64,000 nucleotides of DNA from Parasponia andersonii (Eukaryota; Streptophyta; Magnoliopsida; Rosales; Cannabaceae). The stretch is from the NCBI GenBank assembly GCA_002914805.1, contig JXTB01000297.1, positions 467,010 through 531,009 on the forward strand. The letters run 5' to 3'. The notes below the pieces were generated by a model. The model saw only the letters and a list, made by a program, of their open reading frames with translations, made no database searches and was not told the origin of the DNA. A program made the translations under genes and the position numbers. Below are positions 1 to 10,734 of this stretch, in pieces (the first letter of the stretch is position 1; each line of letters begins with the position of its first letter).

Positions 1-182
1 TAAAAAATAGATTTTTCTTTTAAATTTAAGTGAAAAGAATGACATTTCTTATAAATACTCAATGATTTTTCTAGGAATGACACTATATTTATGACTATAA
101 ATTTATGATTTTTTTGTAATTAACTACACCCTTGACTGTTTCCAATATTATGACACTCTAAAAGAATGCCATTATATACAAA

Positions 183-470
183 GAGTACTTATAAGAAATG
201 TCTTTTTTTTTTTTCTAGATCAATCTAAAAAAAATAGCAATTTTCACGCATATTTAACAAGCAGTTATTGTATAATTTTATTTTGATAGATGGACGTTTT
301 TAAGTTGATCTATTTTTAAAAATAAATCAACTTTATAAAAAAAATTAATATTTTTTTGTCTATTAAATATGAAAGATAGCCATGTTTCAAATAAGTTTCA
401 AAATTTGGCATTTCTTGAAAAATGGCTAGGCTATGTTTCAAACAGTGTTCCAAAATTCGGTCATTAAGCC
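183..470 (+). mobile_element. MITE-like dispersed repeat, family A, copy 1
   Basis: This AT-rich block of about 290 bp opens with GAGTACTTATAAGAAATG and closes with a TTCGGTCATTAAG-type end. Related sequence occurs at 20423-20720 in the same orientation and at 17854-18216 inverted. It has no coding capacity. The ends are only weakly inverted and no clean target duplication was found, so the transposon class is unknown. Confidence 0.55.
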
Positions 471-1004
471 CATAAACAAAATACTCATTGAAAAAGTTAT
501 TTTAGCCCAAATCACTACTAATTAGGTCCATTTCTCCTGAACATTTCTTCGTTCAAATTGGGCATGCAAGCTCATCTTTCAAAAGCGTCAGTTTTTTTTT
601 TTTTTTTTATTCGGAGATTAAACAAGTATGCCATCATAAATCAAGTGATGATAGCAAGGTAGATATCATGATTTGCTTACTAATAAACTAAAAAACTTTA
701 GCCAATAACTAAAAAAGCAAATGAAGTAACGGGTTGGTGAAGTTATAGTTTAAACGTTATCAACTAAGAATAAGTTTTGAAATTAAATATTTTCATGAAT
801 TGCATAGTTTAAGGCTTTAAGCTAAGTAATTTAGTTTAGCCCCTAATCATTATTAAGCCTGTCTTTGAGGATAAAGGTCAAGCGATTGACTTTGGAAGTT
901 ATTCTATTATGATAAAAACCATAAATTTTTTAGAATGTTTAAACAAATAGAATTGCTACCATTGATTGCTCTCCACTTTTGCTGATTCATGCATATTTCC
1001 CCAT

Positions 1005-3160
1005 TTTTGTTTTAATTACATTTTGTTCTTTCTTGAGGATTGAGGAGGTGGCGTGCAACCAAAAACTAAAGGCCTATTAGTGCCGTCCTACAAATACTTC
1101 CAAAATACTATTTCATTTTTATCCATACAATATACTTGTAATTATACTTAGAAAGTGACAAACTACCTATTTAAAAAATTAAAATTCCAATAAGGAATAG
1201 TTAATTCTTAGTTCCACGTGAAACCCAATTAGAAAACTACACGATTTTCCTACTACTACCTAATAACACTGAATTTTAATCAGAGACATTCGGCCAAATT
1301 GGGTAAAAACAATGTCAAAGACATTGCATACATCTAGCGTATAAATACGTATATATACACACACGTGAGAGAATACACCACAATGTACAGTTACTAAGAT
1401 GTGGATTTTACGCTATCTTAAGTAGTTTCAACAAACTAACTATATATACTTCGCATTATCTGAATGTGGTGACCACCACTACATAAATGTCATAGCCAAA
1501 TGGATCTCATTTTTCCCACTTTCTTTCCACTCTCCATGTGGTTCAATGAAGAAAACTTCAATTTTGGATTAAAAAACAAAATGAATCATAGGTTATTTTT
1601 TCAAGTGTGTGTATATGTTCATCATGGCTTGTCTCCGACAATACAAAGTATGAAGCTTTTTTTAGAGTTGTGTAATGGAAGGTTTGATCATTTTGTTGAT
1701 AAAAAGGCTCTCCTTCGACGTGGGTTTTGTGGATAGGAGTGGATTTTGTTTAAGATAAATTTCTCCAATCATAAGCAACTTTTAGTACAAGACACTTAAA
1801 AAAAAAAGTTATCATAATTAATGTCATTAGTTCGCCAAACGCTATTTCAATTAACTTGAAAGACGTTTCTTTCTTAGCTCTGTATTGGTGGTCAATACTC
1901 AGGACTAGGCAATTCTTGCCTTGGTGTTTGCTTGTGGTGTGGGGTGTCTTGAGAAGAGAGAAAAGAACTTATCATAATCCACTCCTTTTGGCTTAAACTA
2001 TTAGGAGAGAGAGAGAGAGAGAGGAAAAAGCCGTTTTATTTATCTATTTATTTTTTAATATTGAGGGGTTTTAATTTAAAATTTTTTAATGAAGCAAAGA
2101 TGGGTTCAACTGCTCATTTTTCAAGTCGAGTCACTTTACACTTCACACAAGGAAGGGTAAGGAGAATGAGTTGTTGCTATAACCATCACATGGGGGCAGA
2201 AAATAAACAAAGGCTTTCTCTCTGACATGTCCAAATCATTGTTTTACTAAAGAATTCATTGCAAACCTAAGCATGTCCCCTTCCTCCTTTCCTCTTTCTT
2301 TACTAGCCAAAATTTTTAAAAAATGTCTAGACAATGAAAGCTTCACAGTATACCTAATCAACTTCCCAAAATTGTCCACGAAGGGTTTCTATTGTTGTCT
2401 CACTATGTTCATCATGAACAAAATATTATAAGATTTGAGAGTGAATTATAAGCACTGTTGACAAATTTTGTTGTTCAAATAGATAGTGACCTATTCAAAA
2501 TTTGGACAATAATTTATCAACGTTGAATTACTAAGTAAAAACAGAGAAAATTGTAAGCAAAACTTGAAAAAGAAAAAGGCATATTATGTGGGGGGTAATA
2601 TATGCACGCAATATTATTATTGTTGATTGTTGAAACAATAGACGTGGCTATTGCCGAAAAAGATATAACAAAACAATATAACATTTGGAGTGCGTTACAT
2701 CATGTCCCCCCTTATATGTGGGGTTTTTTTTTTTTTTTCCAGATCATATGATAAGACTGAGAGTAACATATTGCCTACCCTTCAAAATTAAGGGGAAAAA
2801 ACCTAAATTATAGAACAAAAACCATGTTTGGTTTTATTTGTTTATTATTACTATTTTTAATTTTTCCTTTTGTGGGCTTGTTAGTGGTTATCTCCTTGTT
2901 GACATCGTATTTAGCAAACCTAAGAGTTTTATAGTTGAAAGAAAGACCAAACTAGTAGAGTGAAAAATAACTGGAGGACTTGGAAAAGATTACCTTGTTT
3001 CTTCATGTCTTGTAGAACAGGAAACATAGCAATCTATTGGTTAATCCTCAAAGTTTGAGGCAATTATTATTCCTCACTTTCTTCCAATAAAAAACTAATA
3101 AAACACAACACTTATTAGATTAATAAAATAAATAAACAGTAAGGTTGGCTAACCTATGCC
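1005..3160. repeat. Distal noncoding block of duplication unit A (partner 10735-12810)
   Basis: No convincing gene was seen here. The block aligns by eye, collinearly, with 10735-12810. The best-preserved segment pairs are 1041-1110 with 10768-10840, 1285-1331 with 11010-11056, 1870-1955 with 11580-11680, 2131-2240 with 11757-11870, and 2972-3060 with 12647-12735. It lies 4.6-6.7 kb upstream of the first GRAS gene. Short near-identical islands in diverged DNA suggest conserved noncoding elements, but a relic of an untranslated gene is possible. A (GA)n tract near 2004-2024 and a (TC)n tract near 3159-3180 are inside. Confidence 0.75.
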
Positions 3161-3820
3161 TCTCTCTCTCTCTCTCTCTCAAATAAAAAAATAAAAGTAA
3201 AAACAAAAGCCTATGCCTATTAGCAACTAAGAAAACCCCACTAAAGCATAACCACAAAGATCAAGAAAGATTCATCAATCTCTTAATATGTATTTAGTCC
3301 TCTAATTAAAAACAAGGTTATAAAAGCTTAAATTATAGTTAAGAACTTGTAATACTTGGTCCAATATTGGTGTGCAAGACTTTTTCCTGAAAAGAAAAAA
3401 AAAATATTGGTGTGCAAGACAAAGTATTAGATGATTTAAAGTTGTTTAATGTTGTATACTATTGAGTTGGAGAACGCAGCTGGAATGAAGGACACCGTGG
3501 TCAACTCGCAAACAAAGAAATCGACAAAAATGGTGGGAGTTTTAAAGTGTTAATACGCAGAGACTTGTTGATTTGTAATTTTGTCCATGCTCTAGTCCAA
3601 TCAAATTCAGTGCACCCCAATTTTTATTTTGTCCTGCCTTTAGTTCTTTAATGCAAGCGGCCCTTTTTCTTTTCATTTATTTAGTTTTTCTTTTTTATTA
3701 TGTCTTTTCCTTTGCATATTAAATTAAATGCAAGTATGCAACAATCTTGGTGCAACATAAAAAGACTTATATGTTTGTATTTTCAGATAGTATCATTTTT
3801 TTTTTTTTTAGTGAATTCCA

Positions 3821-3990
3821 TGCACTGGTTTATTGCAGTAAGTTTGTTCTATTAGTAATTTTCTGGGAGTTTTGCAGCGTATAAACAAAGACGGAATTAG
3901 AAGTTTGCACTGGTTTATTGCAGTAAGTTTATTCTATTAGTAATTTTCTGGGAGTTTTGCAGCGTATAAACAAGGATGGAATTAGAAATT
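3821..3990. repeat. 85-bp tandem duplication
   Basis: Two direct copies, 3821-3905 and 3906-3990, differ at only a few positions. Each contains the string TTTTGCAGCGTATAAACAA. A diverged single-copy relative near 15262-15300 lies in duplication unit B, so the doubling appears specific to unit A. Confidence 0.9.
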
Positions 3991-6180
3991 TAATCTAAAG
4001 AGGTAAAAGAAAAATTATTTGACAGTAAAATAGCACAAAAAATTAGAAAATTTTTCTTAGAAAAGTAAAATTAAAAATTTGTATTATTCCTAAATAAGTC
4101 CATAAATATATTATAATTGCTCTCAACGATGTCTCATGGTCTGAAATCGGTATATAATAGTTTCATTGTTAATCTTATCAAAAATTTCGTTCTCCATATA
4201 AACAACTAAATTGTTATTCATCTATTGATTTTCTATTCGATTGTGTTGTCGATTCTTCACATTGTTTATGATAGAAAATTCCATCTCTATAGTCATAGTA
4301 ACAACAGGTATAATTAAGTTGATACTTAATAGCTTAATTAAAGACATCAAATATGAGCTTTCCTAATATTTTTTTATAACACTTAGTTTATATATAGACA
4401 TACGTCTAAATTTTCTATATACAATTACACATTCATAATTCTCATGTCCTCACAAAACCTAAAGGACTAATTCAATAACAAACATTATGCATATACATAC
4501 ATATAACTAGACTAATCATTTGTTTGGTGATAAATATAATATACTACATATACAAACTTATGCCAAGTCAATTTTTAAATATTCCAAATTATTTGTTTAT
4601 TAATATACTACATATATAAAATTATACCAAGTCAATTTTTAATTATTTTGTTTATGAATTGCACTACACACTTTAAAAAATGAGTAATGTGTTTTACTTA
4701 AAATTTAACATAAACCCTTAAAATGAGCTTCGTAATTGTAAAATAGGTTTTACTAATGGAGAAAAATCCAAATTTTGATGGAGGCAAGTATAAAATTTTA
4801 TACATTAAGAGAAAATAGAATAATTTTTTATAAAAATATTATATATATTTTTTTTTTTCCAAAAAATCATAGAGCCCTAGACCCTACGTGGCTCTGGCTC
4901 TGCCACTGGGTGCAAGTATTCCTTAATCTGTTCAATTTAATAAATAGTAAATCGTGGATTTGTTTATTGAATATCTAATTATTTTGTTTCTCCTTTTCTT
5001 TCTTTCGGCTACTATGAAAGAAGCTTAATTAGTTTAGGAATATGTTATTAATTTGTCTGTCTGGAGACCATATAAACGTCATGCTTAATGTGAAAGGTCT
5101 TCGTTGCCTACTTAAAATTGTACTTTGGTAATCAAGTGTAATCTTTTTCTTTTCTTGAAAGAAAATCAATTATCATCTTTGCTATGGAACTATTACATCT
5201 AAAACGAAAAAGGAAAAAGAAAATAATCGAGATAACTTATTGATGGCACAAAATAAAAGAAAAAGGAAAAAAAAAAAAGAACTTTGGTTTTTGAGATATA
5301 GAACAAACTAGTCAAAATAAGTTATTATTGACAATTTTCTACTCAATATTTTGGTCAATATTCGAGTACAATAATTTTAAACACATGTAACATATTATTC
5401 ATGCATTCATCTAATATGTACGTGCAAATCCGTGTATATATTTTATACATAACTATAATACAAATTTTGAATAAAACAAGTCGCATCCGTCACCCTTGGC
5501 CTTAACTCTGTTTTTTCTGATCAATTGAACCATCTTTACACCCTAGAGGAAAAAACAAATCTTCGATGAAATTAATCCTAATGATATGCTTTTTATATGT
5601 TGTTTAAGAAATATTTATCATCTATTACAGTTTTAAAATAAAAAATAGAATTCATAAATGTTGCCAAACAAATTCTAACCGATAACACTTTTATTTTCAT
5701 TAATTTTTTTTAAAAAAAAAATATGTTGAAGATCTTCTCAATTTATGCTTTATAAAACTTTTAACCCATATTTTACCTTTAAAAAAAAAAAGAAAAAAGA
5801 TATTATCAAACATGCCTTTACTAGTTTTATTATAAGTCAATTACTTAAAAGAAGAGGACAACCTTCCTTCCATCCAATTCTTCGTCATCCTTAAGATTTT
5901 CTTTTTCTTGCATGCGAGAAAAAAGAGTTTTCTTTCACATTTGATTTCATATTTGTTGCTTTCTTAAAGTTTACTGTAGCAGAAATGAAAAAAGAAAATC
6001 ACAAAAAATAATAAACAATTGACAAAACACTATACCAAACAATCGACTCATCGACCACTTTTACCCTACACCTTTTACTTTTCACCTCTACCTTTTTTTT
6101 TTTCTTTTTTTTTTTATTTCCCCTCCTCCTCCTTTAGTTGGAAAAGAATTTTTACCTGTGCTACAGTATAATAATGCACT
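3991..6180. other. AT-rich intergenic DNA with one paralogous anchor
   Basis: No gene is supported here. Positions 4990-5140 align loosely with 15370-15575, sharing a block with an AAGGTGAAAGG-type core followed by TTGCCTACTT or TTGCCTCCTT. This gives a middle anchor of the segmental duplication between the distal block and the GRAS genes. The rest is AT-rich with poly(A) and poly(T) runs. Confidence 0.5.
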
Positions 6181-6204
6181 ATAATGTAGCAACTAGAGAG
6201 AAAC

Positions 6205-6275
6205 AGCCTATTTATAGAGACAAACCATTGGGCCCCCAACAATCAAACCCAAGACCTGGGCCCAACAATAAAGCT
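6205..6275 (+). promoter_or_regulatory. Promoter-like block: TATA box plus two TGGGCC elements
   Basis: TATTTATAG lies near 6208-6216. Two TGGGCC-containing motifs (site II or TCP-type elements, common in plant housekeeping promoters) follow near 6228 and 6257. They lie 160-230 bp upstream of the 44-codon ORF at 6436. The motifs are visible; promoter activity is inferred. Confidence 0.45.
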
Positions 6276-6435
6276 TTTACAATTTTTTTTTGGGGGTGAG
6301 ATAAATATATTTAGTTTAATATTTTAGAGAAAGTGGAAGCTTTGAATCGTAGCCTTACATTTTTTACTCCAACAAATATCTTGTCCCTTCAATCTCGTCT
6401 CGATTTTTTCAAACTCCAAAAAGCTACTCATAATA

Positions 6436-6570
6436 ATGCCGTCAGATTCAGCTTCGAAATCCAGACCAAGCAGAACTTGTTTGGCTTTATTTACCATAGT
6501 AGCCCTGTACTTACTTGCCTTCCATGAACGCGTTTTGCGTAGCTCTAGTGGGAAAAATAGCGGGATATAA
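6436..6570 (+). CDS. Possible 44-aa single-pass membrane microprotein
   Basis: The ATG at 6436 opens 44 codons ending in TAA. The product starts with a Ser/Lys/Arg-rich stretch, then a hydrophobic segment CLALFTIVALYLLAF at about residues 15-29, then a basic HERVLR tail rich in Ser, Gly and Lys. This is the layout of a small single-pass or tail-anchored membrane protein. A TATA box and two TGGGCC elements lie upstream, and an AATAAA lies about 85 bp downstream near 6651, so a compact transcription unit is plausible. I do not recognise the family; it could be a captured N-terminus of a larger type II membrane protein. No equivalent was seen in duplication unit B. An ORF this short can occur by chance. 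Confidence 0.35.
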   Translation: MPSDSASKSRPSRTCLALFTIVALYLLAFHERVLRSSSGKNSGI

Positions 6571-7221
6571 AGGGAAATACGAAACATAGAACAAAACCCA
6601 TATGAGCCAGTTTACCTTTTTCTCTCTGTCTGGTTGGTCCCTATGAAAGAAATAAAAATATAATATTACCAACTTAGAAGAACTGGGACACGCGCCACCA
6701 TTTTGAGAGTCGAATGCAAATTATTTATTATTGTAATTTTCTTTTATTTCCTTGAAAATACAAGACAGATACTGTATAATCTGTCATAGTCATAGTCATA
6801 GACATATTTTTGTTTAGACTTGGACCATAATTATTATATAAACAAAATGCTTGAATTTTAGAATATAAAAAAATACGAAAAAACTAACTAGAGCCTTTTT
6901 TTCTTCTTCAAGTATAGATAATAGAAAAAAGACAACTTAGAATGAGCTGGTTACGCGTCAAAAATGAGAGTGGGCTTGAGGTGAATGACAGGGACCAAAC
7001 TATAGAGCTATTAATGACCATTATTTATAATAAATTTAAAAAGAAATAACATATACATATTCTATTAAAACATAAATTTCTGATCTTCAAACTCAGACGC
7101 ACAATATTTTGGACCAGCTAAATAAGTTCAGCTTGCCTCATAACCATATCTATAAAGCCATATAAAAAAATATTAAAAATAAAAATTTAAAAAAAAAGAG
7201 GGCGAAAGAGAGAGAAGGCAC

Positions 7222-7300
7222 TTTACCACTTTTATAGGTTGCACGCATCCAAATAGCCAAAAACAGAGGGAAGACAAAATACTCCAAACACAAACCAGAA
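7222..7300 (+). promoter_or_regulatory. Core promoter of GRAS copy 1, conserved in copy 2
   Basis: A block beginning CACTTTACCACTT and containing TTGCACGCATCCAAATAG and ACAGAGGGAAGAC is nearly identical to 28027-28100 upstream of the second GRAS gene. TATA-like TTTATAGG lies near 7229. Conservation falls off upstream, which fits a core promoter and transcription start just downstream. Confidence 0.6.
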
Positions 7301-7328
7301 AAATAAGAAGAATGAGAGCAGGTTGATT

Positions 7329-7376
7329 ATGATGACTCAAATAAAGAAGAAAAACTGGGTCTTTGAGTTATTGTGA
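7329..7376 (+). other. uORF of 15 codons in the GRAS copy 1 leader
   Basis: ATGATGACTC begins a 15-codon reading frame ending in TGA, downstream of the inferred start site. Copy 2 has an ATG at the aligned place (28198), opening 17 codons of different sequence. The position of the upstream start codon is conserved but the peptide is not. An effect on translation is inferred only. Confidence 0.45.
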
Positions 7377-7421
7377 CAACAAAAAAGAATTGCCCTTTTC
7401 TTTTCCAAAGGCTTGAGCAGA

Positions 7422-7460
7422 AGAAGAAGAAAAACAAGAAGAAGAAGAAGCAACAGCAGC
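7422..7460 (+). repeat. (GAA)n purine-rich microsatellite in the GRAS leader
   Basis: An imperfect run of GAA/AAG triplets sits immediately before the candidate 5'-UTR donor site. Copy 2 has a cleaner and longer run at about 28309-28340. Confidence 0.8.
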
Positions 7461-7464
7461 TGAG

Positions 7465-7754
7465 GTGTGTTGTGTGTACTAAAGAAAGTGTCTTTCTTAA
7501 TTAACTCCCAATTTGTGTTTTAAACTAAAGCTGAGAGCTGCTTCTCAAAAATCTGTGTTTCCTTACAAATTAGTATCTCTTACATTTGTCCCAGTATCTC
7601 ACCACTCTCTTCCCGTTTTGCAAAAATTGGAGTAAAACCCATCTCTATTTCGTCCTTAGGAAGTGTTGGTTCATATCTTTGTTTTTGTCTTGAGAAAGTG
7701 GAGGTTAATGGCTTGGTTTGTGTATTCATTGCAGTTGTTTTTGGTTTTATTTAG
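7465..7754 (+). other. Candidate 5'-UTR intron abutting the ATG (copy 1)
   Basis: An AG/GTGTGT donor at 7465 and a T-rich tract ending in TTTATTTAG at 7754 would bound a 290-bp intron whose acceptor directly touches the start codon. Copy 2 has the same arrangement, AAG/GTGTG at 28356 to TTCTTTAG at 28649, 294 bp. Both sites and the spacing are kept between paralogues. Splicing is inferred, not shown. Confidence 0.5.
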
Positions 7755-9812
7755 ATGAACAAGGCCATGCTGCCCCTACCCTTTGAGGAGTTTCAAGGTA
7801 AGGGAGTCTTAGATTTCTCTTCTACTGCTTCAGATTCAGTATTGCCTCCACAGAAGTGGAACACCTTAATCACCAAAGAGAATTGCTATGTGGGCTCTGA
7901 GCCCACCTCTGTTCTGGACACCAGAAGCCCAAGCCCACCGACATCTACCTCAACCCTGTCTTCCTCTCTCGGCAGCGGCGGTGGAGGAACCGGTTCCGTC
8001 GACACCACCACCGGCCCGGCCCTGGCCTTGGCCTCAAGCTCAGATGCTCCATCAGGCACAGGATCAGCTTTAGTGGAAGAAAAATGTGGCCTTGGAATGG
8101 AGGACTGGGAGAGTGTATTATCTGAGTCACCAGGTCAAGAACAGTCCATTATGAGATTGATTATGTCGGAGGTTGATGACCCATCTCTGGGTTTGAACAA
8201 GCTTTTGCAGAGAGGAAGTGTTTCACAAGAAATGGAATTCAATGCAGGAGGGTTTGGTTTGGTGGATCAAGGTTTTGTGTTCGAACCCATCATTGGAACA
8301 GGAACTACTTGTTCTGATTTTCAATTCAGTGCCCCAAATGTTCAAAGCTACAATGCTAACAGTCTTTTGCCAGTTTCTCCTTTGGCGTTTCATCAACAAC
8401 ACCAGTTGGTCGAGCATGTTGAGGCCAAGCCTCAGGTTTTCAATGCCATAAACCAAAACCAAGCTCTGGTTATGCCTCTGACGTATGCCCAGTTGCAAGA
8501 ACATTACGGGGTTTCACCTCCGCCTGCGAAGCGGCTTAATACCGGTGCCGTTGGGGCCAACTACCAGGCCCAGAAGGTCCAATTCCCAAATTCTGGGCAT
8601 GAGCAGCTCCAATTGGTGCATCAGCAGAGGCCAACAACAATGGTAGTTCCAAAGCAGAAGGCCATGAGTCCAGCAATGGGAGATGAGTTGGGGAGCCACC
8701 AGCTTCAGCAGACGCTGACTGACCAGCTTTCCAAGGCCGCTGAGCTAATCGAAACTGGGAATCCGGTACTCGCGCAAGGGATATTGGCGCGGCTCAATCA
8801 CCATGTCTCTCCTATTGGTAAGCCTTTTCGACGGGCTGTTTTCTATTTCAAGGAGGCCTTACAAGTTTTAGTCCACATGAACACCACTAACTCATTAGCT
8901 TTCTCCCCTTTTAATCTCATTTTCAAGATTGAAGCTCACAAAACTTTCTCTGAAGTCTCACCTGTCCTTCAATTTGCCAATTTTACTTGTACCCAAGCCA
9001 TTCTTGAGGCAGTAGAAGGCCTTAATAGAATTCATGTTATTGATTTTGATATTGGCTGTGGTGGGCAATGGGCTTCTTTTATGCAAGAACTTGCTTTGAG
9101 AAATGGTGGTAGTATTAGTGGTGGGGCTACCCTTAAGATCACTGCTTTTGCATCCCCATCCACTCATGACGAAATCGAGCTCAGTTTCAGCCAAGAAAAC
9201 TTGAAGCATTTTGCTTCAGAGATCAACTTGCCATTCGAACTTGAGATCATAAGCCTTGAAATGTTGAACTCTGATTCTTGGCCACTGCCTCTTCGTGTCT
9301 CAGAAGGCGAAGGAATTGCGGTGAATCTCTCAATTGGTTCCTTTTCCAGTTACCCTTTACCCCTTCCTTTGGTCCTCCGCTTTGTAAAGCAGCTTTCTCC
9401 CAAAGTTGTGGTGTCCTTGGAAAGAGGGTGTGATCGAACTGATGTTCCATTCTCGCTCCAAATTGTTCATGCTCTCAATTCTTACTCAGGCTTGCTTGAG
9501 TCCCTTGATGCGGTGAATGTCAACTTAGACGCCCACGCCCTTCAAAAGATCGAAAGGTGCCTACTTCAACCCGAAATCGAAAAAATGGTACTTGGTCGCC
9601 ACCGTTCTCCTGAAAGAACACTTCCATGGAGGTCTTCATTCTTGAATTCCGGGTTTTCACCATTGATGTTCAGTAATTTCACAGAGTCCCAAGCCGAGTG
9701 TTTGGTCCAGAGGAGTCAAGCTAGGGGCTTTCATGTTGAGAAGAAACAGTCCTCACTTGTCTTATGTTGGCAGCAAAAGGAGCTGATCTCAGCCTCAGCT
9801 TGGAAGTGCTGA
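7755..9812 (+). CDS. HAM (SCL22/SCL27-like): GRAS transcription factor, HAIRY MERISTEM clade (copy 1)
   Basis: A 685-aa intronless coding region. The family acts in the nucleus as transcriptional regulators that keep shoot meristem cells undifferentiated, partnering WUSCHEL/WOX proteins (family knowledge). The N-terminus carries HAM-clade motifs: PLPFEEFQGKGVLDF near residue 8, CYVGSEPTSVLDTR near 45, and GMEDWESVLSESPGQEQSIM near 112. The GRAS domain begins at about 318: LHRI I contains ILARLNHH at about 342, VHIID appears as IHVIDFDIG at about 426, PFYRE and RVER regions follow (SLERGCDRTDVPF), and SAW ends in SASAWKC. A miR171 site lies in LHRI I. Against copy 2, the spacer after DQGF is shorter (the NLVGSFIDP and FNPINPMF segments are absent), and the residue after IDFDIG is Cys where copy 2 has Tyr, so this copy looks more derived. 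The frame is intact. The start is the first ATG after the conserved leader. Confidence 0.95.
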   Translation: MNKAMLPLPFEEFQGKGVLDFSSTASDSVLPPQKWNTLITKENCYVGSEPTSVLDTRSPSPPTSTSTLSSSLGSGGGGTGSVDTTTGPALALASSSDAPSGTGSALVEEKCGLGMEDWESVLSESPGQEQSIMRLIMSEVDDPSLGLNKLLQRGSVSQEMEFNAGGFGLVDQGFVFEPIIGTGTTCSDFQFSAPNVQSYNANSLLPVSPLAFHQQHQLVEHVEAKPQVFNAINQNQALVMPLTYAQLQEHYGVSPPPAKRLNTGAVGANYQAQKVQFPNSGHEQLQLVHQQRPTTMVVPKQKAMSPAMGDELGSHQLQQTLTDQLSKAAELIETGNPVLAQGILARLNHHVSPIGKPFRRAVFYFKEALQVLVHMNTTNSLAFSPFNLIFKIEAHKTFSEVSPVLQFANFTCTQAILEAVEGLNRIHVIDFDIGCGGQWASFMQELALRNGGSISGGATLKITAFASPSTHDEIELSFSQENLKHFASEINLPFELEIISLEMLNSDSWPLPLRVSEGEGIAVNLSIGSFSSYPLPLPLVLRFVKQLSPKVVVSLERGCDRTDVPFSLQIVHALNSYSGLLESLDAVNVNLDAHALQKIERCLLQPEIEKMVLGRHRSPERTLPWRSSFLNSGFSPLMFSNFTESQAECLVQRSQARGFHVEKKQSSLVLCWQQKELISASAWKC
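8780..8800 (+). promoter_or_regulatory. miR171 target site in GRAS copy 1
   Basis: These 21 bases begin GATATTGGCG and end CGGCTCAATCA, the complement of canonical miR171 (TGATTGAGCC...). The site encodes part of ILARLNHH in the first leucine-rich region. In this clade miR171 directs mRNA cleavage here (established). It is identical to the site at 29854-29874. Confidence 0.95.
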
Positions 9813-10280
9813 GGAACAAAGAAGCCATCATTTTCATATTGGTGCCTTTAACTCATCATTCTAGCTTACTGATCTTTTTGAACAGTTCAATTGTTTTTTG
9901 TGCTTCTTCTCATGCTAATTGTCTATGTATGTGCTCTAGGCCTATAATATTCAATCAAACCAAACATTTTAGTAACTTGGTGACCGTTAACGGTTCTTGA
10001 ATCTTCACTTTCTCTCTTGTATTGTTTTCTGTGTTGCTTTCTATGATTAAGTTGGTGAGTCATGTGACTGTTTGTTGTATACATCTGACAACAAAGGAAA
10101 ACTTAACCAAGAAAATTTACCTTAGTTACAATCTTTGTTGCTCTTGGCATCATTTTCATTTCGAATATGCCTCCAAAATTTTCCTATTTGATATTGATAT
10201 GGTCAAATTGATTTTGATTTTGTGGACAAATGTATCAATTTTGGGTCTACCATGGGAAAATAACAAGCCTAGTTCTTGTC
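9813..10280 (+). other. 3' UTR and flank of GRAS copy 1
   Basis: Sequence after the stop aligns with 30857-31325 downstream of copy 2, sharing TGCTAATTGTCTATGT, a CAATCAAACCAAAC/GAATCAAAAGTCCAAAC block and later stretches. Similarity stops near 10280/31325, marking the downstream edge of the duplicated unit. Conserved AT-rich blocks probably include the polyadenylation region. No ORF here is convincing. Confidence 0.6.
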
Positions 10281-10734
10281 GTTTACAAGTCAAAGTCTGT
10301 TTGGTTTACTTTGTCTCGAACACTCATAATGAATGTTGCTTTCATATTATGTGTCTTTTAAGGTCAAGCGTGCATGAATGATTTTAGAAGTTCTGTTATA
10401 ACAATCATGAATCTTACATATGCTTTTCTTTTCAGTGTGCCACATTTCTCTTCTAATTTTGTTTTTCAACGTTAGGAGGTGTATATTATTTCAGTTTTTA
10501 AAACGTTGACGTGCACTGTTGTCACCGTGAGAAATATATAATATTTTTCTTTTTTATTTTACTAACTTTTTTTTTTTTTTAATGAAATGAATTCTGTCAA
10601 ATATGATCTAACGCTTTGAAATGAACAGAAAAGGCTTTAACGATGATCCAAGGAGCTCTACCACAAATTCCCCCAAAAGTTATACATACTAATTACTATA
10701 CAAAAACAAATACAATGACTAATAGCATTTTCTC

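Noticed and set aside
1500..1736. 78-codon ORF in the distal duplicated block
   Set aside because: The frame is not kept in the paralogous block near 11240-11460, which has indels and stops. The shared sequence is therefore not protein-coding there.
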